Shown here piece by piece: positions 52,112 through 61,347 of a stretch of 64,000 bases of DNA. The translations under genes and the position numbers were made by a program. Under the pieces are notes generated by a model. That model ran no database searches. It was not told the origin of the DNA and was given only the letters and a program-made list of their open reading frames with translations. How positions within the stretch are numbered: position 1 is the stretch's first letter; each line of letters starts with the position of its first letter. Source of the stretch: JAAYCI01 sp031551695 (GTDB lineage Bacteria > Bacillota > Clostridia > Oscillospirales > Ruminococcaceae); contig JAVBNG010000016.1 of assembly GCA_031551695.1 (NCBI GenBank), positions 62,001-126,000 of the forward strand, written 5' to 3'.

Positions 52112-53398
52112 CTATTTTACCGCTTGGTCAAGGGCAGCGTCAAAGTCCGCCAGGATGTCGTCGATGTTTTCGATGCCGACGGACACGCGGATAAGTTCCG
52201 GCGGGATGCCCGCCTGCACCTGCGCCTCTGGCGAAAGCTGGCGGTGGGTGGTGGAGGCCGGGTGCAGCACGGACGTACGGATATCGCCCACGTGCACCAC
52301 CAGGCTCGTCATCTCCAGCGATTCAATGAACTTGCGGCCGGCCTCGGCGCCGCCGGCCACACCGAAAGTAAGCACGCCGGAGGCCCCTTTCGGCATGTAT
52401 TTTTGCTGCAGGGCGTGATACCGGTTCGAGGCAAGGCCCGGGTAGTTCACCCACTGTACCCGCGGGTCCTTTTCCAAAAACTCCGCCAGCGCCTGCGCGT
52501 TTTCGCAGTGGGCTTTCATGCGCAGGTGCAGGGTGGCAAGGCCGTTTACGGTCAAAAACGCGTTCATGGGCGCGGCAACGCAGCCATAGTCGCGCAGCAT
52601 CTGCGCGCGCATTTTCACGGCCAGCGCCGCCGGGCCGAAGGCGTCGACAAACACAAGACCATGGTAGCTTTCGTCCGGCTCGGTAAGGGCAGGGTAGCGC
52701 CCGCCCTTTTTCCAGTCAAAGGTGCCGCCGTCCACCACCATGCCGCCCACGCTGGTGGCGTGGCCGTCGGCATATTTGGTGGTGGAATGGAACACCACGT
52801 CTGCCCCGTGTTCCAGCGGGCGGCACAGGTAGGGCGTGGCAAGGGTGTTGTCCACCACCAGCGGCGCGCCCGCCGCCTTGGCCACACAGCTCCATTTTTC
52901 AAAATCCAAAACGGACAGGGCCGGGTTGCCCAGCGTCTCCGCCAGCACCACCTTTGTCTCGGGGCGAATCTCCTTCGCAATGTCCTCATAGGACAGGGAG
53001 GGGTCCACAAAGGTGTGGGAAATGCCCAGCTTTTCGAAGCTGACACCGACCAGGTTGTTTGTGCCGCCGTAAATGTGGCTGCTGGCAAGGATATGATCGC
53101 CCTTTTGGCACAGGGCCAAAAGGCAGATAAGCGCCGCGCTTTGGCCGCTTGCCGCGGCAACCGCCGCCACACCCCCCTCCAGCATTGTCATTTTTTCTTC
53201 CAGCGCCGACACCGTGGGGTTTGAAATGCGCGTGTACATGTGGGTGGCACTGGTAAGGTCAAACATCGCCGCCACATCGTCCACGTCGTAATACCGGTAT
53301 GTGGTGGACTGTGCGATGGGCACGGTTTGCGCCTCTCCCTTTTCGGCCCGGTAGCCGGCTTGTACACACTCGGTTTCAAATTTCCATTTTCGCTGCAT
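52112..53398 (-). CDS. metY: O-acetylhomoserine sulfhydrylase (PLP-dependent)
   Basis: A protein of 428 residues from MQRKWKFETECVQAGY. An ATG two codons earlier (53404) is almost on top of the AAAGGGG site, so the inner one is preferred. The Cys/Met metabolism PLP fold is plain: YTRISNPTVSALEEKMTMLEGGVAAVAAASGQSA, and the lysine of STTKYADGH (Lys208) binds PLP. It makes homocysteine from O-acetylhomoserine and sulfide. It lies 121 bases upstream of metA on the same strand. I see no SAM riboswitch in its leader. Confidence 0.93.
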   Translation of the reverse strand: MQRKWKFETECVQAGYRAEKGEAQTVPIAQSTTYRYYDVDDVAAMFDLTSATHMYTRISNPTVSALEEKMTMLEGGVAAVAAASGQSAALICLLALCQKGDHILASSHIYGGTNNLVGVSFEKLGISHTFVDPSLSYEDIAKEIRPETKVVLAETLGNPALSVLDFEKWSCVAKAAGAPLVVDNTLATPYLCRPLEHGADVVFHSTTKYADGHATSVGGMVVDGGTFDWKKGGRYPALTEPDESYHGLVFVDAFGPAALAVKMRAQMLRDYGCVAAPMNAFLTVNGLATLHLRMKAHCENAQALAEFLEKDPRVQWVNYPGLASNRYHALQQKYMPKGASGVLTFGVAGGAEAGRKFIESLEMTSLVVHVGDIRTSVLHPASTTHRQLSPEAQVQAGIPPELIRVSVGIENIDDILADFDAALDQAVK

Positions 53399-53897
53399 AT
53401 CCATTCCCCTTTACTTCGGTTTTTGCCGCTGTGGCCATCGTAAAAAACAGCCCTTTGGTTAATAGAGACTATAGTACCATGCCCGCGGTCAAGATTCAAA
53501 CAATTTAACCGCTGCCAAAAGTGTGCACGCTCGGCTGGTACAGCGGATTTTCCGTATTCTGGCATATAAATTGCCAATAATTGCCAACCTTCGCTCGCAA
53601 TTTTTAAAAAAATTTTTCTATAAATTCATTTTCTGTCCATATGTTATATTTTTGTTACGATGCCAAATTGTTTTGTTGCAGCATTGTTTTCAGACAGTCC
53701 GGAAAAAAAAGTGAAAAATATGAAAACTTAAACTTTTGCAGGTATGTTCTTTTTTCTTCTTTTGAAAAAACCGGCCGAAGGCGGGTATTTTCATAAAATT
53801 GTATTGCAATTTCAGGCGATGTACAGTTATAATAAAAGCAGGTTTTAGGTGCATTTCCATTTCACCGGAAGCTAAGTATTAGGGAGGTATTTTTTAC
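53399..53897. other. Intergenic region, AT-rich in its centre, between metY and the HU gene
   Basis: The 499 bases hold the metY leader on the left and the HU promoter on the right. The centre (about 53585-53760) is very AT-rich against a GC-rich genome, with runs of A and T. I see no open frame of note, no known riboswitch and no clear DnaA boxes. It may be an upstream activating region or a bent-DNA segment. Confidence 0.5.
53804..53833 (+). promoter_or_regulatory. Promoter of the HU gene
   Basis: TTGCAA (53804-53809), 18 bases, TATAAT (53828-53833), with an AT-rich upstream tract that may strengthen it. The leader to the ATG is about 60 bases and carries AGGGAGG. Confidence 0.65.
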
Positions 53898-54176
53898 ATG
53901 ACCAGGTCTCAATTGATTGCCAAAGTTGCGCGCCAGACAGGCACCCCTGTTGCGCAGGTGGAGAACATTCTCACCACCATGGTCGATGACATCATCGACA
54001 CCCTGAAACAGGGCGAGAAAGTGACGATCGCCGGGTTTGGCCGCTTCGAGATGCGTGCCCGCAAAACCAAGGCGTACACAAACCCGAAGACGAAAGTCTC
54101 CAGCCGCCTGGAACCCACCAGCATTCCCGGGTTCAAGGCAAGCGGCCTGATGAAGCAAAAGATCAACGGCAAATAA
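53898..54176 (+). CDS. hup: HU family DNA-binding protein
   Basis: A protein of 92 residues, the full HU length. It has the start MTRSQLIAKVARQTGTPVAQVENIL, the strand motif GEKVTIAGFGRFEMRARKTKAYTNPKTK and the end MKQKINGK. The proline-bearing arm region reads TNPKTKVSSRLEPTSIPGFKASG, so it bends DNA as HU does. AGGGAGG precedes the ATG by ten bases. It is monocistronic, with a strong promoter and a terminator, as expected for an abundant chromosomal protein. Confidence 0.94.
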   Translation: MTRSQLIAKVARQTGTPVAQVENILTTMVDDIIDTLKQGEKVTIAGFGRFEMRARKTKAYTNPKTKVSSRLEPTSIPGFKASGLMKQKINGK

Positions 54177-54187
54177 CGACAAGGTCC

Positions 54188-54224
54188 AAACAGGGCAGGC
54201 ATACCGCCTGCCCTGTTTATTTTT
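54188..54224. terminator. Terminator of the HU gene
   Basis: AAACAGGGCAGGC (54188-54200) pairs with GCCTGCCCTGTTT (54206-54218), followed by ATTTTTG. It overlaps the end of the convergent GH2 gene. Confidence 0.85.
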
Positions 54225-56013
54225 GCCCATTTTGCGCTGCCTGCAGCGCTTGCCGCGCCCTAAGCGCCCGGTTAAACGTCTCCGCCAGGGCAGCGTTCAT
54301 ACGGGCAACGTCGCGGCGGTCTACCTTTGGCTTTCGCTCGCGGCACAAAAGGCCGCTCACCTCGTCTTCGGCATCCGTCAGCTGGCTGTACACAAAAACC
54401 GAAAGCCCCTTGTACACCAGCGGTGCCGCCTGCTTTTCCCACAGGGCGGCCATTTCGGCAAACAGCCGGCCGCTGTCCGCAACCTTGGGCCCGTCGCACA
54501 CCGGCGTTTTGCTGGCGCCGTCGGCGTCCAGGCCGATGCCCCCTGCCTGTGTGACGGCGAAAATGCGCCCGCCAAAGGTTTCCGGCAGCTTGCGGGGCGG
54601 CTTTCCGGCCGGGAAGTGCCAGCTTACAAAATCGCCGCCTTTTTGGTCGGCCCAGCCGCTGGCGTGGTCCACCAGCCGTTCCGGCTCGCGCCGGCGCAGT
54701 TCCAGCGCCAGGCGCGCCGCGTCAAACTGGCCCACACCCTCGTTGAACAGCACCCACGCCACCAGGCACGGTGCGTTGTGCAGCAGGGCGGCCATCTCCC
54801 ACACATCGCGCTCGAAGGCTGCGCGGGCCGCTTCGTCCTTGCGGCCAAAGCGCGCGTGGGCGGTGTCCCGGTGCCCAAAGGGCAGGGCAGGCGGCCCTGG
54901 CGCCTCGCCGCCGCCGGCGTCGCGCCCGGCGGGGATGTCCTGCCACACCAGCATGCCCATTTTGTCGCACAGGTAATACCAGCGCATCGGCTCCAACTTG
55001 CCCATTTTGCGAATCATATTAAATCCGCATTCCTTGGCAAAACGGATGTCTTCCGCCATGGCTCTGTCGTCCGGCGGCGTGTAGCCCGTGGCGGGGTAAA
55101 TGCCCTGGTCCAGCACGCCGGAAAGCAACAGCGGCTTGTTGTTCAAAAAAATGCGTGCATAGCCGCGCTCGTCTGTTTCCACCGAAAGCTTGCGCATGCC
55201 AAAATAACATTCGACGATGTCTTCGCCCGCACGCACCACCAAGGTGTACAGGAAGGGATTGCCCGGCGTCCAGCTCAGCTTGCCCGGCAGCCGGATGGTA
55301 ACGGGCCCGTCCGCCTCGGCGTAATCGGCCGCGCCGGAGAGGGATTTGTTCGCCAGCACGGCCATGCGGCCGGCGGCTTTTCCGCCGGTGGTGCGCACTT
55401 GCACGCGCACGGCGCCCTCGTCATATAATGGAGTTATTTTTACCTCTTCTATATAATGCTTCGGCACGCTTTCCAGCCACACCGTTTGCCAAATACCGCT
55501 CATGGGCGTGTGCCAACAGCCGCCGCACGCCAGCTTCTGCCGCCCGCGCATGGCAGGGCCTTTGTCGGTGGCGTCGGCCACGCGCACGGCAAGGGTATTG
55601 TTGTGGTCGGCCAAATGGTCCGTGATGTCTAAGGTGAACGGCAGGTAGCCGTTTTCGTGGCAGCCTATTTCGGCGCCGTTCAGGTACACCACGCAGGTCT
55701 CGTCCACCGCGCCGAAGTGCAGCAGCACCCGCCCCGCGTTAAAACCCGGCTGCAGGCGGAAAGAACGTGTGTACCACAAAAACCCGCCCGGCTGCAAAAC
55801 ATGCCCCACGCCGGAGGCCAGGGCCTCGGGCGCAAAGGGCACCGTGATATTGCCTTGCCACTCGGCGGGTTTTTTTTCGCTGTCCGTAAAGGCATAGCGC
55901 CAGGTGCCGTTCAAATTCACAAAGCTTTTGCGCACCATTTGCGGGCGGGGATATTCCTTCACCGGGTGCTGCAGGTCAATGAGCTTGCCGCCTACCCTGT
56001 ACCCTTTGTCCAA
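54217..56013 (-). CDS. Glycoside hydrolase family 2-type protein, nucleophile apparently replaced
   Basis: A protein of 598 residues from TTG at 56013, placed six bases after GGGAGGGGGG; no ATG start fits. It has the GH2 sugar-binding start HPVKEYPRPQMVRKSFVNLNGTWRYAF, the beta-sandwich, and a TIM barrel with WVLFNEGVGQFDAARL, where FNEG gives the acid/base glutamate. The late motif YSQLTDAEDEVSGLL is typical of a common clostridial GH2 subgroup. Where those proteins have SEFGG, this one has TQAGG, so the catalytic nucleophile seems missing. It is divergent from an MFS transporter. It has no signal peptide. Confidence 0.82.
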   Translation of the reverse strand: MDKGYRVGGKLIDLQHPVKEYPRPQMVRKSFVNLNGTWRYAFTDSEKKPAEWQGNITVPFAPEALASGVGHVLQPGGFLWYTRSFRLQPGFNAGRVLLHFGAVDETCVVYLNGAEIGCHENGYLPFTLDITDHLADHNNTLAVRVADATDKGPAMRGRQKLACGGCWHTPMSGIWQTVWLESVPKHYIEEVKITPLYDEGAVRVQVRTTGGKAAGRMAVLANKSLSGAADYAEADGPVTIRLPGKLSWTPGNPFLYTLVVRAGEDIVECYFGMRKLSVETDERGYARIFLNNKPLLLSGVLDQGIYPATGYTPPDDRAMAEDIRFAKECGFNMIRKMGKLEPMRWYYLCDKMGMLVWQDIPAGRDAGGGEAPGPPALPFGHRDTAHARFGRKDEAARAAFERDVWEMAALLHNAPCLVAWVLFNEGVGQFDAARLALELRRREPERLVDHASGWADQKGGDFVSWHFPAGKPPRKLPETFGGRIFAVTQAGGIGLDADGASKTPVCDGPKVADSGRLFAEMAALWEKQAAPLVYKGLSVFVYSQLTDAEDEVSGLLCRERKPKVDRRDVARMNAALAETFNRALRARQALQAAQNGQK

Positions 56014-56229
56014 ACCGGTCCCCCCTCCCGATGTGTTGTTGCATCGCGCCGCTTGTACCGCTCTTTTGCATTGCCGCGCACAGGCATTATCCGAAACCGG
56101 CCGGCACGCAGCGCCTGCCAAAAGCACGTGGTACGCGCGCTTTTGCGCAGCAAGTCTATTTTACCCCAAAACATCCGTTCTTACAACATCAAAAATCCGC
56201 TTTATTCGTCCATTTTTTACCCGGTCCTG

Positions 56230-56258
56230 TTGTTTACCGGCGAAAAATGCCGTATACT
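56230..56258 (+). promoter_or_regulatory. Promoter of the MFS transporter gene
   Basis: TTGTTT (56230-56235), 17 bases, TATACT (56253-56258), 53 bases before the ATG. The rest of the 297-base divergent gap shows nothing I can name. Confidence 0.55.
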
Positions 56259-56310
56259 GAAAGCGTATCCGCATTTCTTGTTTGCCGGACAACCGGCCGG
56301 AGGGTGACAA

Positions 56311-57651
56311 ATGAAGCTGGATTACAAGCGCACATTCCTCGTTGGCCTTGCGTTTTTTGCCATCTGCGCCTTTTGGCAACTGTATGACCACACCGTGCCG
56401 CTGATGCTGAAGTACACCTTCGGCATAAAAGAATTCCCCACCGGCATTGTCATGGCGCTGGACAATGTTTTGGCCCTGTTCATGCTGCCGCTGTTCGGCG
56501 CGCTGAGCGACAAAACAAAGACCCGCTGGGGCCGCCGCATGCCGTATGTGGTGCTGGGCAGCTTTACCGCCTGCGTCACCATGATGCTGATTCCCGTGGC
56601 AGACAATTTGGTCAGCCTGCCACTGTTTGTTGCGGGCCTTGGGCTCACCCTGTTTTTCATGGCCACCTTCCGCAGCCCCGCCGTGGCGTTGATGCCGGAT
56701 GTGACCTTGAAGCCCCTGCGCAGCAAGGGCAACGCCGTTATCAACCTGATGGGCGCCGTGGGCGGCGTCATCATCATGCTGCTTACCTCTGTGCTGCTGC
56801 CGAAGGAAGAGACCGGCGCGGGCAGCTATGAAGCCAACTATGTGCCAATTTTCCTTTGCTGCATGATGATTATGGCACTGGCCACCATTTTGCTGCTGGT
56901 GTTTGTGAACGAACCGAAGCTGGCCGCCAAAATGCAGGCGGACGCAAAAACATACGGCGTTGACGAAGGCGAAGGTGCCGCGGCGGGCGGCCCCACACCC
57001 GACGCCGCACAGGAAAGCGCCCCCCGGCCGGACGACGCGAGGCTTGCGCCGGAAGTGCGGCGCAGCATGGGCTTTTTGCTGGCCAGCGTGGCCCTGTGGT
57101 TCATGGGTTACAACGCCGTAACCACCGGTTTCTCCCGCTACTTCGTAGAGCGGTTCGGCCTTGGGGCGGGGTCCTCCAGCCTGATATTGGTGATTGCGCA
57201 GGCCGCCGCCATCGTCAGCTATTTCCCCGTGGCCATTTTGGCCACCAATATCGGCCGCCGCAAGGTCATCATGGGCGGCACGGTGCTGCTGGCGGCGTCT
57301 TTTGGAGCGGGTGCATTCTTCTCGTCCTTCAGCCCGTTTATCTATGTCATGTTTGTCACGGCGGGCATCGCCTGGGCTGCCATCAACGTAAACAGCTACC
57401 CAATGGTGGTGGAGATGGCCAAAAGCTCTATCACGGGCAAGTTCACCGGCTATTACTACACCGCCTCTATGGCGGCGCAAATCGCCACGCCCATGCTGAG
57501 TGGCCTGCTGCTGCAGCACGTGGGCTACTGGACATTGTTCCCCTACGGCATGCTGTTTGTGGCCCTCAGCTTCGTCACCATGATCTTTGTGCACCACGGC
57601 GACGCGCGGCCTGTGAAGCCGGAAAACAAACTGGATGTGTACGACGATTAA
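56311..57651 (+). CDS. MFS transporter (GPH/SLC45-like)
   Basis: A protein of 446 residues with about twelve membrane helices, split by a cytosolic loop near 210-250 rich in alanine, glycine and acidic residues. The motif GALSDKTKTRWGRRMPYVVLG is the loop 2-3 signature of sugar:cation symporters and SLC45-like carriers. The second half repeats with NIGRRKVIMGG. It probably takes up a glycoside or disaccharide for the divergent GH2 protein; that link rests on position. GGAGGG precedes the ATG. Confidence 0.87.
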   Translation: MKLDYKRTFLVGLAFFAICAFWQLYDHTVPLMLKYTFGIKEFPTGIVMALDNVLALFMLPLFGALSDKTKTRWGRRMPYVVLGSFTACVTMMLIPVADNLVSLPLFVAGLGLTLFFMATFRSPAVALMPDVTLKPLRSKGNAVINLMGAVGGVIIMLLTSVLLPKEETGAGSYEANYVPIFLCCMMIMALATILLLVFVNEPKLAAKMQADAKTYGVDEGEGAAAGGPTPDAAQESAPRPDDARLAPEVRRSMGFLLASVALWFMGYNAVTTGFSRYFVERFGLGAGSSSLILVIAQAAAIVSYFPVAILATNIGRRKVIMGGTVLLAASFGAGAFFSSFSPFIYVMFVTAGIAWAAINVNSYPMVVEMAKSSITGKFTGYYYTASMAAQIATPMLSGLLLQHVGYWTLFPYGMLFVALSFVTMIFVHHGDARPVKPENKLDVYDD

Positions 57652-57760
57652 AATATAACTTTGGGCGTATAATAATCGATATATTACAAATAGTATATTT
57701 CAATAATTTTCATAAGTATTTTTGCCGGTTTTCCGGCCGGTAGTTTAGGAGGGATCGTTT

Positions 57761-58354
57761 GTGGCAGTGCTGACATTGGACAAAGCGAAAGAATTGGTGG
57801 ATTCCATTGCGCCGGATGTGCACCTGTACCACCACGCCATGGCCGTGAGCAAGGCCATGGCCGCCATGGCGCGCCATTTTGGCGAGGACGCGGAGTACTG
57901 GGAGGCCGTGGGCTTTTTGCACGATTACGACTATGGCAAATGGCCTGCCGAGCATTTACAGCACACGGAAGCGCCGCTGAAGGAAGCCGGCGTGGATGAC
58001 GAGAGCATCCGGGCCATCATGAGCCACGGCTACGGCCTCATCAACGACGTAGAGCCGAAAAGCGACATGGAAAAAAGCCTGTACGCCGTGGACGAATTGA
58101 CCGGACTCATCATGGCAAACGCGAAAATGCGCCCGGGCGGCATTTCCGATTTGGAAGCAAAAAGCGTGAAGAAAAAGTTTAAAGACAAGGCCTTCGCCGC
58201 CAAAATAGACCGCGACGTCATCCAAAAAGGCGCGGACATGCTGGGGATGACACTGGACGAACTTATCACCATTTGCATCGACGGCATGCGCCCCCACGCC
58301 GTGGAACTGGGCCTGCCCGTACCCGGCGCCGGCGGCGAGCGTGGAACCGTATAG
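57761..58354 (+). CDS. HD domain phosphohydrolase-like protein
   Basis: A protein of 197 residues with a GTG start seven bases after GGAGGG. The HD residues are His25, His54-Asp55 (FLHDYDYGK), His89 and Asp111, the full metal set. The second half is a helical extension. Proteins of this type are common in Clostridia and often labelled hydrolase. The gene ends 23 bases before the MBOAT gene on the same strand, so it may be the first gene of the acyl-transfer operon or just a neighbour. The substrate is unknown. Confidence 0.8.
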   Translation: MAVLTLDKAKELVDSIAPDVHLYHHAMAVSKAMAAMARHFGEDAEYWEAVGFLHDYDYGKWPAEHLQHTEAPLKEAGVDDESIRAIMSHGYGLINDVEPKSDMEKSLYAVDELTGLIMANAKMRPGGISDLEAKSVKKKFKDKAFAAKIDRDVIQKGADMLGMTLDELITICIDGMRPHAVELGLPVPGAGGERGTV

Positions 58355-58377
58355 CAACGCGATGTAAGGGGTAGTTC

Positions 58378-59973
58378 ATGTCTTTTATCTCATTGGGTTT
58401 TTTCCTGTTTTCGGCCGCCCTGTTTGCCGCGTATTTTCTGCTGCCCAGGCGCTTCCAGTGGATGGTGCTTTTGGCGGCAAGCTATGTGTTTTACGCATCC
58501 TTCAGCCTGCGGATGACCATGTACCTCCTGTTCACCACGGCGTCCGTCTTTGGCGCGGCGCTGTGGGTGGACACCCTGAACACCCGGCAAAAAGGCTTTT
58601 TGGCCGCGCAGGACAAGGACTGGCTGAAAAAGCACAAGAAGGCGTACACCGCCGCCGGCACCCGCAAAAAGCGCGGCGTGATGGCGCTGGCCCTGCTGGC
58701 AAACTTCGGCATTTTGTTCTTTTTAAAATATTACGACTTTTTTGCCCTCAACCTGAACGATTTGATCGGCCTATTCGGCGCGCCCGCGCGCCTGCCGGAG
58801 TTCAGCCTCATTTTGCCCCTGGGCCTTTCCTTTTACACGTTCCAGGCTGCGGGCTACCTCATCGACGTGTACCGCGGCAAATACCCGGCGGACCGCAACC
58901 CTGCCAAATTTGCGCTGTTTGTGTCCTTTTTCCCGCAGGTGGTGCAGGGGCCCATCAGCCGGCACGACCAACTGGCACACCAACTGTATGCGCAGCACCC
59001 GTTCAGCTACACGCAGTTCAAATACGGCGTACAGCTCATTTTCTGGGGCATGTTCAAAAAGCTGCTCATCGGCGACGTTGGCGCGCAGCTGGTGAACACG
59101 GTGCTGAAGCGCTACACGGAATACGCCGGCAGCGAGATTGCTGTGACCGTGCTGTTTTTTATGGCGCAGATCTACGGCGATTTTTCCGGCGGCATGGACA
59201 TTGCCCGCGGCATTGCCCAGTGCATGGGCATCGACATGGTACAAAACTTCGAGCGGCCGCATTTCGCCGTGTCCGTGTCGGACTATTGGCGCCGCTGGCA
59301 CATCACGCTGGGCAGCTGGATGCGCGACTACGTGCTGTATTCCATCTCCCTTTCGGGGGCGTGGGCAAAACTGGGCAAGGCGGCGCGCAAGCGCCTCGGC
59401 AACTATTTCGGCAAGCTGCTGCCCACCTGCCTTGCCATGTTCATCGTGTTCATGCTGGTGGGCATCTGGCACGGGCCTGGCTGGAAATACATCGCCTTCG
59501 GCGTGTATAATGGCATTTTTATTGTCGGCGGCATTTTGATGGACAAGCCGCTGAAGGCCTTTTTCGCAAAGCATCCCGGCATCAACCCTTCCGTGCCCGG
59601 CTGGCGTGTTTTGGCCGTGCTGAAAACGATGTTCATCATTTTCATCAGCAAATTTTTCGCCTGCGCACCGGATTTTGACGTGGCGATGTACATGCTGAAA
59701 TCCACCTTCACCGTGTGGAACCCGGGCGCGCTTGCCACTTTTTTCATCCGCACGAAGTTTGGCTATTTGAACCTGCTCATTTTCCTCACCGGATGCGCGT
59801 GCCTGTTTTTGGTCAGCTTTTTGCAGGAACGCGGTGTCCCTGTTCGCGGCGCGCTGGCCAAAAAAAACATCGTGGCGCGCTGGGCCGTGTATTATTTCAT
59901 TCTGTTTGCCGTTTTGCTGATGTCGAGCGGCTTGGGCGGCGACGCGGGGGAGTTTTTCTATGCGCAATATTAA
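58378..59973 (+). CDS. MBOAT family O-acyltransferase (DltB/AlgI-like)
   Basis: A protein of 531 residues with about eleven membrane helices. The MBOAT signatures are WRRWHITLGSWMRDYVLYS (His308) and MLVGIWHGPGWKYIAFGVYNG, with catalytic His365. Members pass an acyl group from a carrier across the membrane to a cell-surface polymer. It is longer than classic DltB (about 400) by a cytosolic insert at about 70-100 and a C-terminal region of extra helices. It is followed by SGNH, adenylation, GNAT and carrier genes, with a 14-base overlap to the next. Confidence 0.9.
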   Translation: MSFISLGFFLFSAALFAAYFLLPRRFQWMVLLAASYVFYASFSLRMTMYLLFTTASVFGAALWVDTLNTRQKGFLAAQDKDWLKKHKKAYTAAGTRKKRGVMALALLANFGILFFLKYYDFFALNLNDLIGLFGAPARLPEFSLILPLGLSFYTFQAAGYLIDVYRGKYPADRNPAKFALFVSFFPQVVQGPISRHDQLAHQLYAQHPFSYTQFKYGVQLIFWGMFKKLLIGDVGAQLVNTVLKRYTEYAGSEIAVTVLFFMAQIYGDFSGGMDIARGIAQCMGIDMVQNFERPHFAVSVSDYWRRWHITLGSWMRDYVLYSISLSGAWAKLGKAARKRLGNYFGKLLPTCLAMFIVFMLVGIWHGPGWKYIAFGVYNGIFIVGGILMDKPLKAFFAKHPGINPSVPGWRVLAVLKTMFIIFISKFFACAPDFDVAMYMLKSTFTVWNPGALATFFIRTKFGYLNLLIFLTGCACLFLVSFLQERGVPVRGALAKKNIVARWAVYYFILFAVLLMSSGLGGDAGEFFYAQY

Positions 59974-61327
59974 ACACACCGGCCATAGCGCTGTGGGCAG
60001 GTTTTTTGTAAAGCTGCTGGTTTTTCTCCTCATTTTTCTCGTGCTTGCGAGTGGGCTGGGCATGCTGTTGCCTGTCGGCCCCGGCGGGCGGCACGTGCGC
60101 CAAGTCTTCCATGAGTTCCGCGAAGCCGGCGATGACGTGGATATCCTGTTTGTAGGCGCCTCCCGCTTTTACCGCGGCGTGGACACCCCCGCGTTGGATA
60201 AACAGCTAGGCACCGAAAGTTATATGCTGTCCTCGGCAGGCCAAAGGCTCATGGATTCCTATTATGTGCTAAAGGAAGTGTATGAAACCGCCACGCCGGA
60301 GGTGGTGGTGTTGGACGTTGGCATCAAGCGCACCTGTGAAGATATGGATGACTTCGGTATGGAAAGCTTTTACCGCATCTACGGGAACCTGCGGCCTTCG
60401 CTGAACAAAGCCGCCTATTTTTTCAGCCGCGTGCCGTTTGACAATTATCTGATTGGGCTGTTCCGCTGCTTCGCAAACCCGTACGACCTGCTGGAAAGCC
60501 CGTTGGACGCTGTTAAAACGCGGCTGTCCACCTCTTACCGGGAATATGACCCGGCACCTATCCGTACTTCCAATTCCCATTACGGCGGCAGGGGTTACTT
60601 CCCGGTCGACAAGACCCGCCTTGACAAAGAGGGCGGCAAGGTGCGGTTCAAGGATTGGCAGGCCGAGAAAGCCGCATTCAACGAATATTACATCAACCAG
60701 TGCATTGAGTTGTGCCGGCAAAACGGCTCCAAGGTCGTTTTGATCAACATGCCGCTGACGGTGGGCTCTGTGCGCGGAACCGCCGACTACGATGATTATC
60801 TGGCCTTCGGCCAGAGGATGGCACAGGCCGACGACGTTTTCTTTTGCGATTTCTCCATGCTGAAACATGAGATTTTCGCACCGGTGCATAGTTATTTTTA
60901 CGACAGCTACCATATGAGCGGCAAGGGTGCAGAAGCTTGTGCGCCGGTGCTGGCCGAAACCATTGCCGGCTCCCTGGACGAAAGCAAATGGTTTTACCAA
61001 GACAGCGCGAGCCTGATGGACGCCTCTCCCTATGTGTTCAACACCTGGCTTGTGGATAATAAAGATGGCACCGTTACCGCCAATGCCTACGCTCCGCCGG
61101 GCAGCGCCGTGGAATACCGCTTTTTCTACGCGCCCGTGGCGGCAAACGGCGAAGCCCAGCCGGAATACGCCCTGGCGCGGGAATACGCCGCCGAGCCCAC
61201 GGTTGCCTTGGCGGACATGCTGAACGGGCAGGCGCCGAACAAATACACCATCCGCGTGGAAGCGCGCCTTGTGGGCAGCGGCGAGGATTTTGAACAGGCC
61301 GGAAAACTGAAAGTGACCTGGAACTGA
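59960..61327 (+). CDS. DltD/SGNH-like exported hydrolase or acyltransferase with C-terminal extension
   Basis: A protein of 455 residues. The membrane anchor is at about 16-38; the rest should lie outside. The SGNH-type residues are Ser68 in FVGASRFYRG and Asp315 with His318 in YDSYHMSGKGAE, the pattern of DltD and AlgX/AlgJ-like partners of MBOAT enzymes. The last about 100 residues (from 355) look like a separate beta domain, perhaps polymer binding. It overlaps the MBOAT gene by 14 bases. It likely completes acyl transfer to the final acceptor. Confidence 0.82.
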   Translation: MRNIKHTGHSAVGRFFVKLLVFLLIFLVLASGLGMLLPVGPGGRHVRQVFHEFREAGDDVDILFVGASRFYRGVDTPALDKQLGTESYMLSSAGQRLMDSYYVLKEVYETATPEVVVLDVGIKRTCEDMDDFGMESFYRIYGNLRPSLNKAAYFFSRVPFDNYLIGLFRCFANPYDLLESPLDAVKTRLSTSYREYDPAPIRTSNSHYGGRGYFPVDKTRLDKEGGKVRFKDWQAEKAAFNEYYINQCIELCRQNGSKVVLINMPLTVGSVRGTADYDDYLAFGQRMAQADDVFFCDFSMLKHEIFAPVHSYFYDSYHMSGKGAEACAPVLAETIAGSLDESKWFYQDSASLMDASPYVFNTWLVDNKDGTVTANAYAPPGSAVEYRFFYAPVAANGEAQPEYALAREYAAEPTVALADMLNGQAPNKYTIRVEARLVGSGEDFEQAGKLKVTWN

Positions 61328-61347
61328 AACAATGTGCGGAGGCACCC

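Noticed and set aside
53399..53600. A SAM riboswitch upstream of metY
   Set aside because: No SAM-I type core or terminator could be read on the minus strand in the leader.
53585..53760. The AT-rich tract as a replication origin
   Set aside because: No cluster of TTATCCACA-like DnaA boxes, and no dnaA or dnaN beside it.
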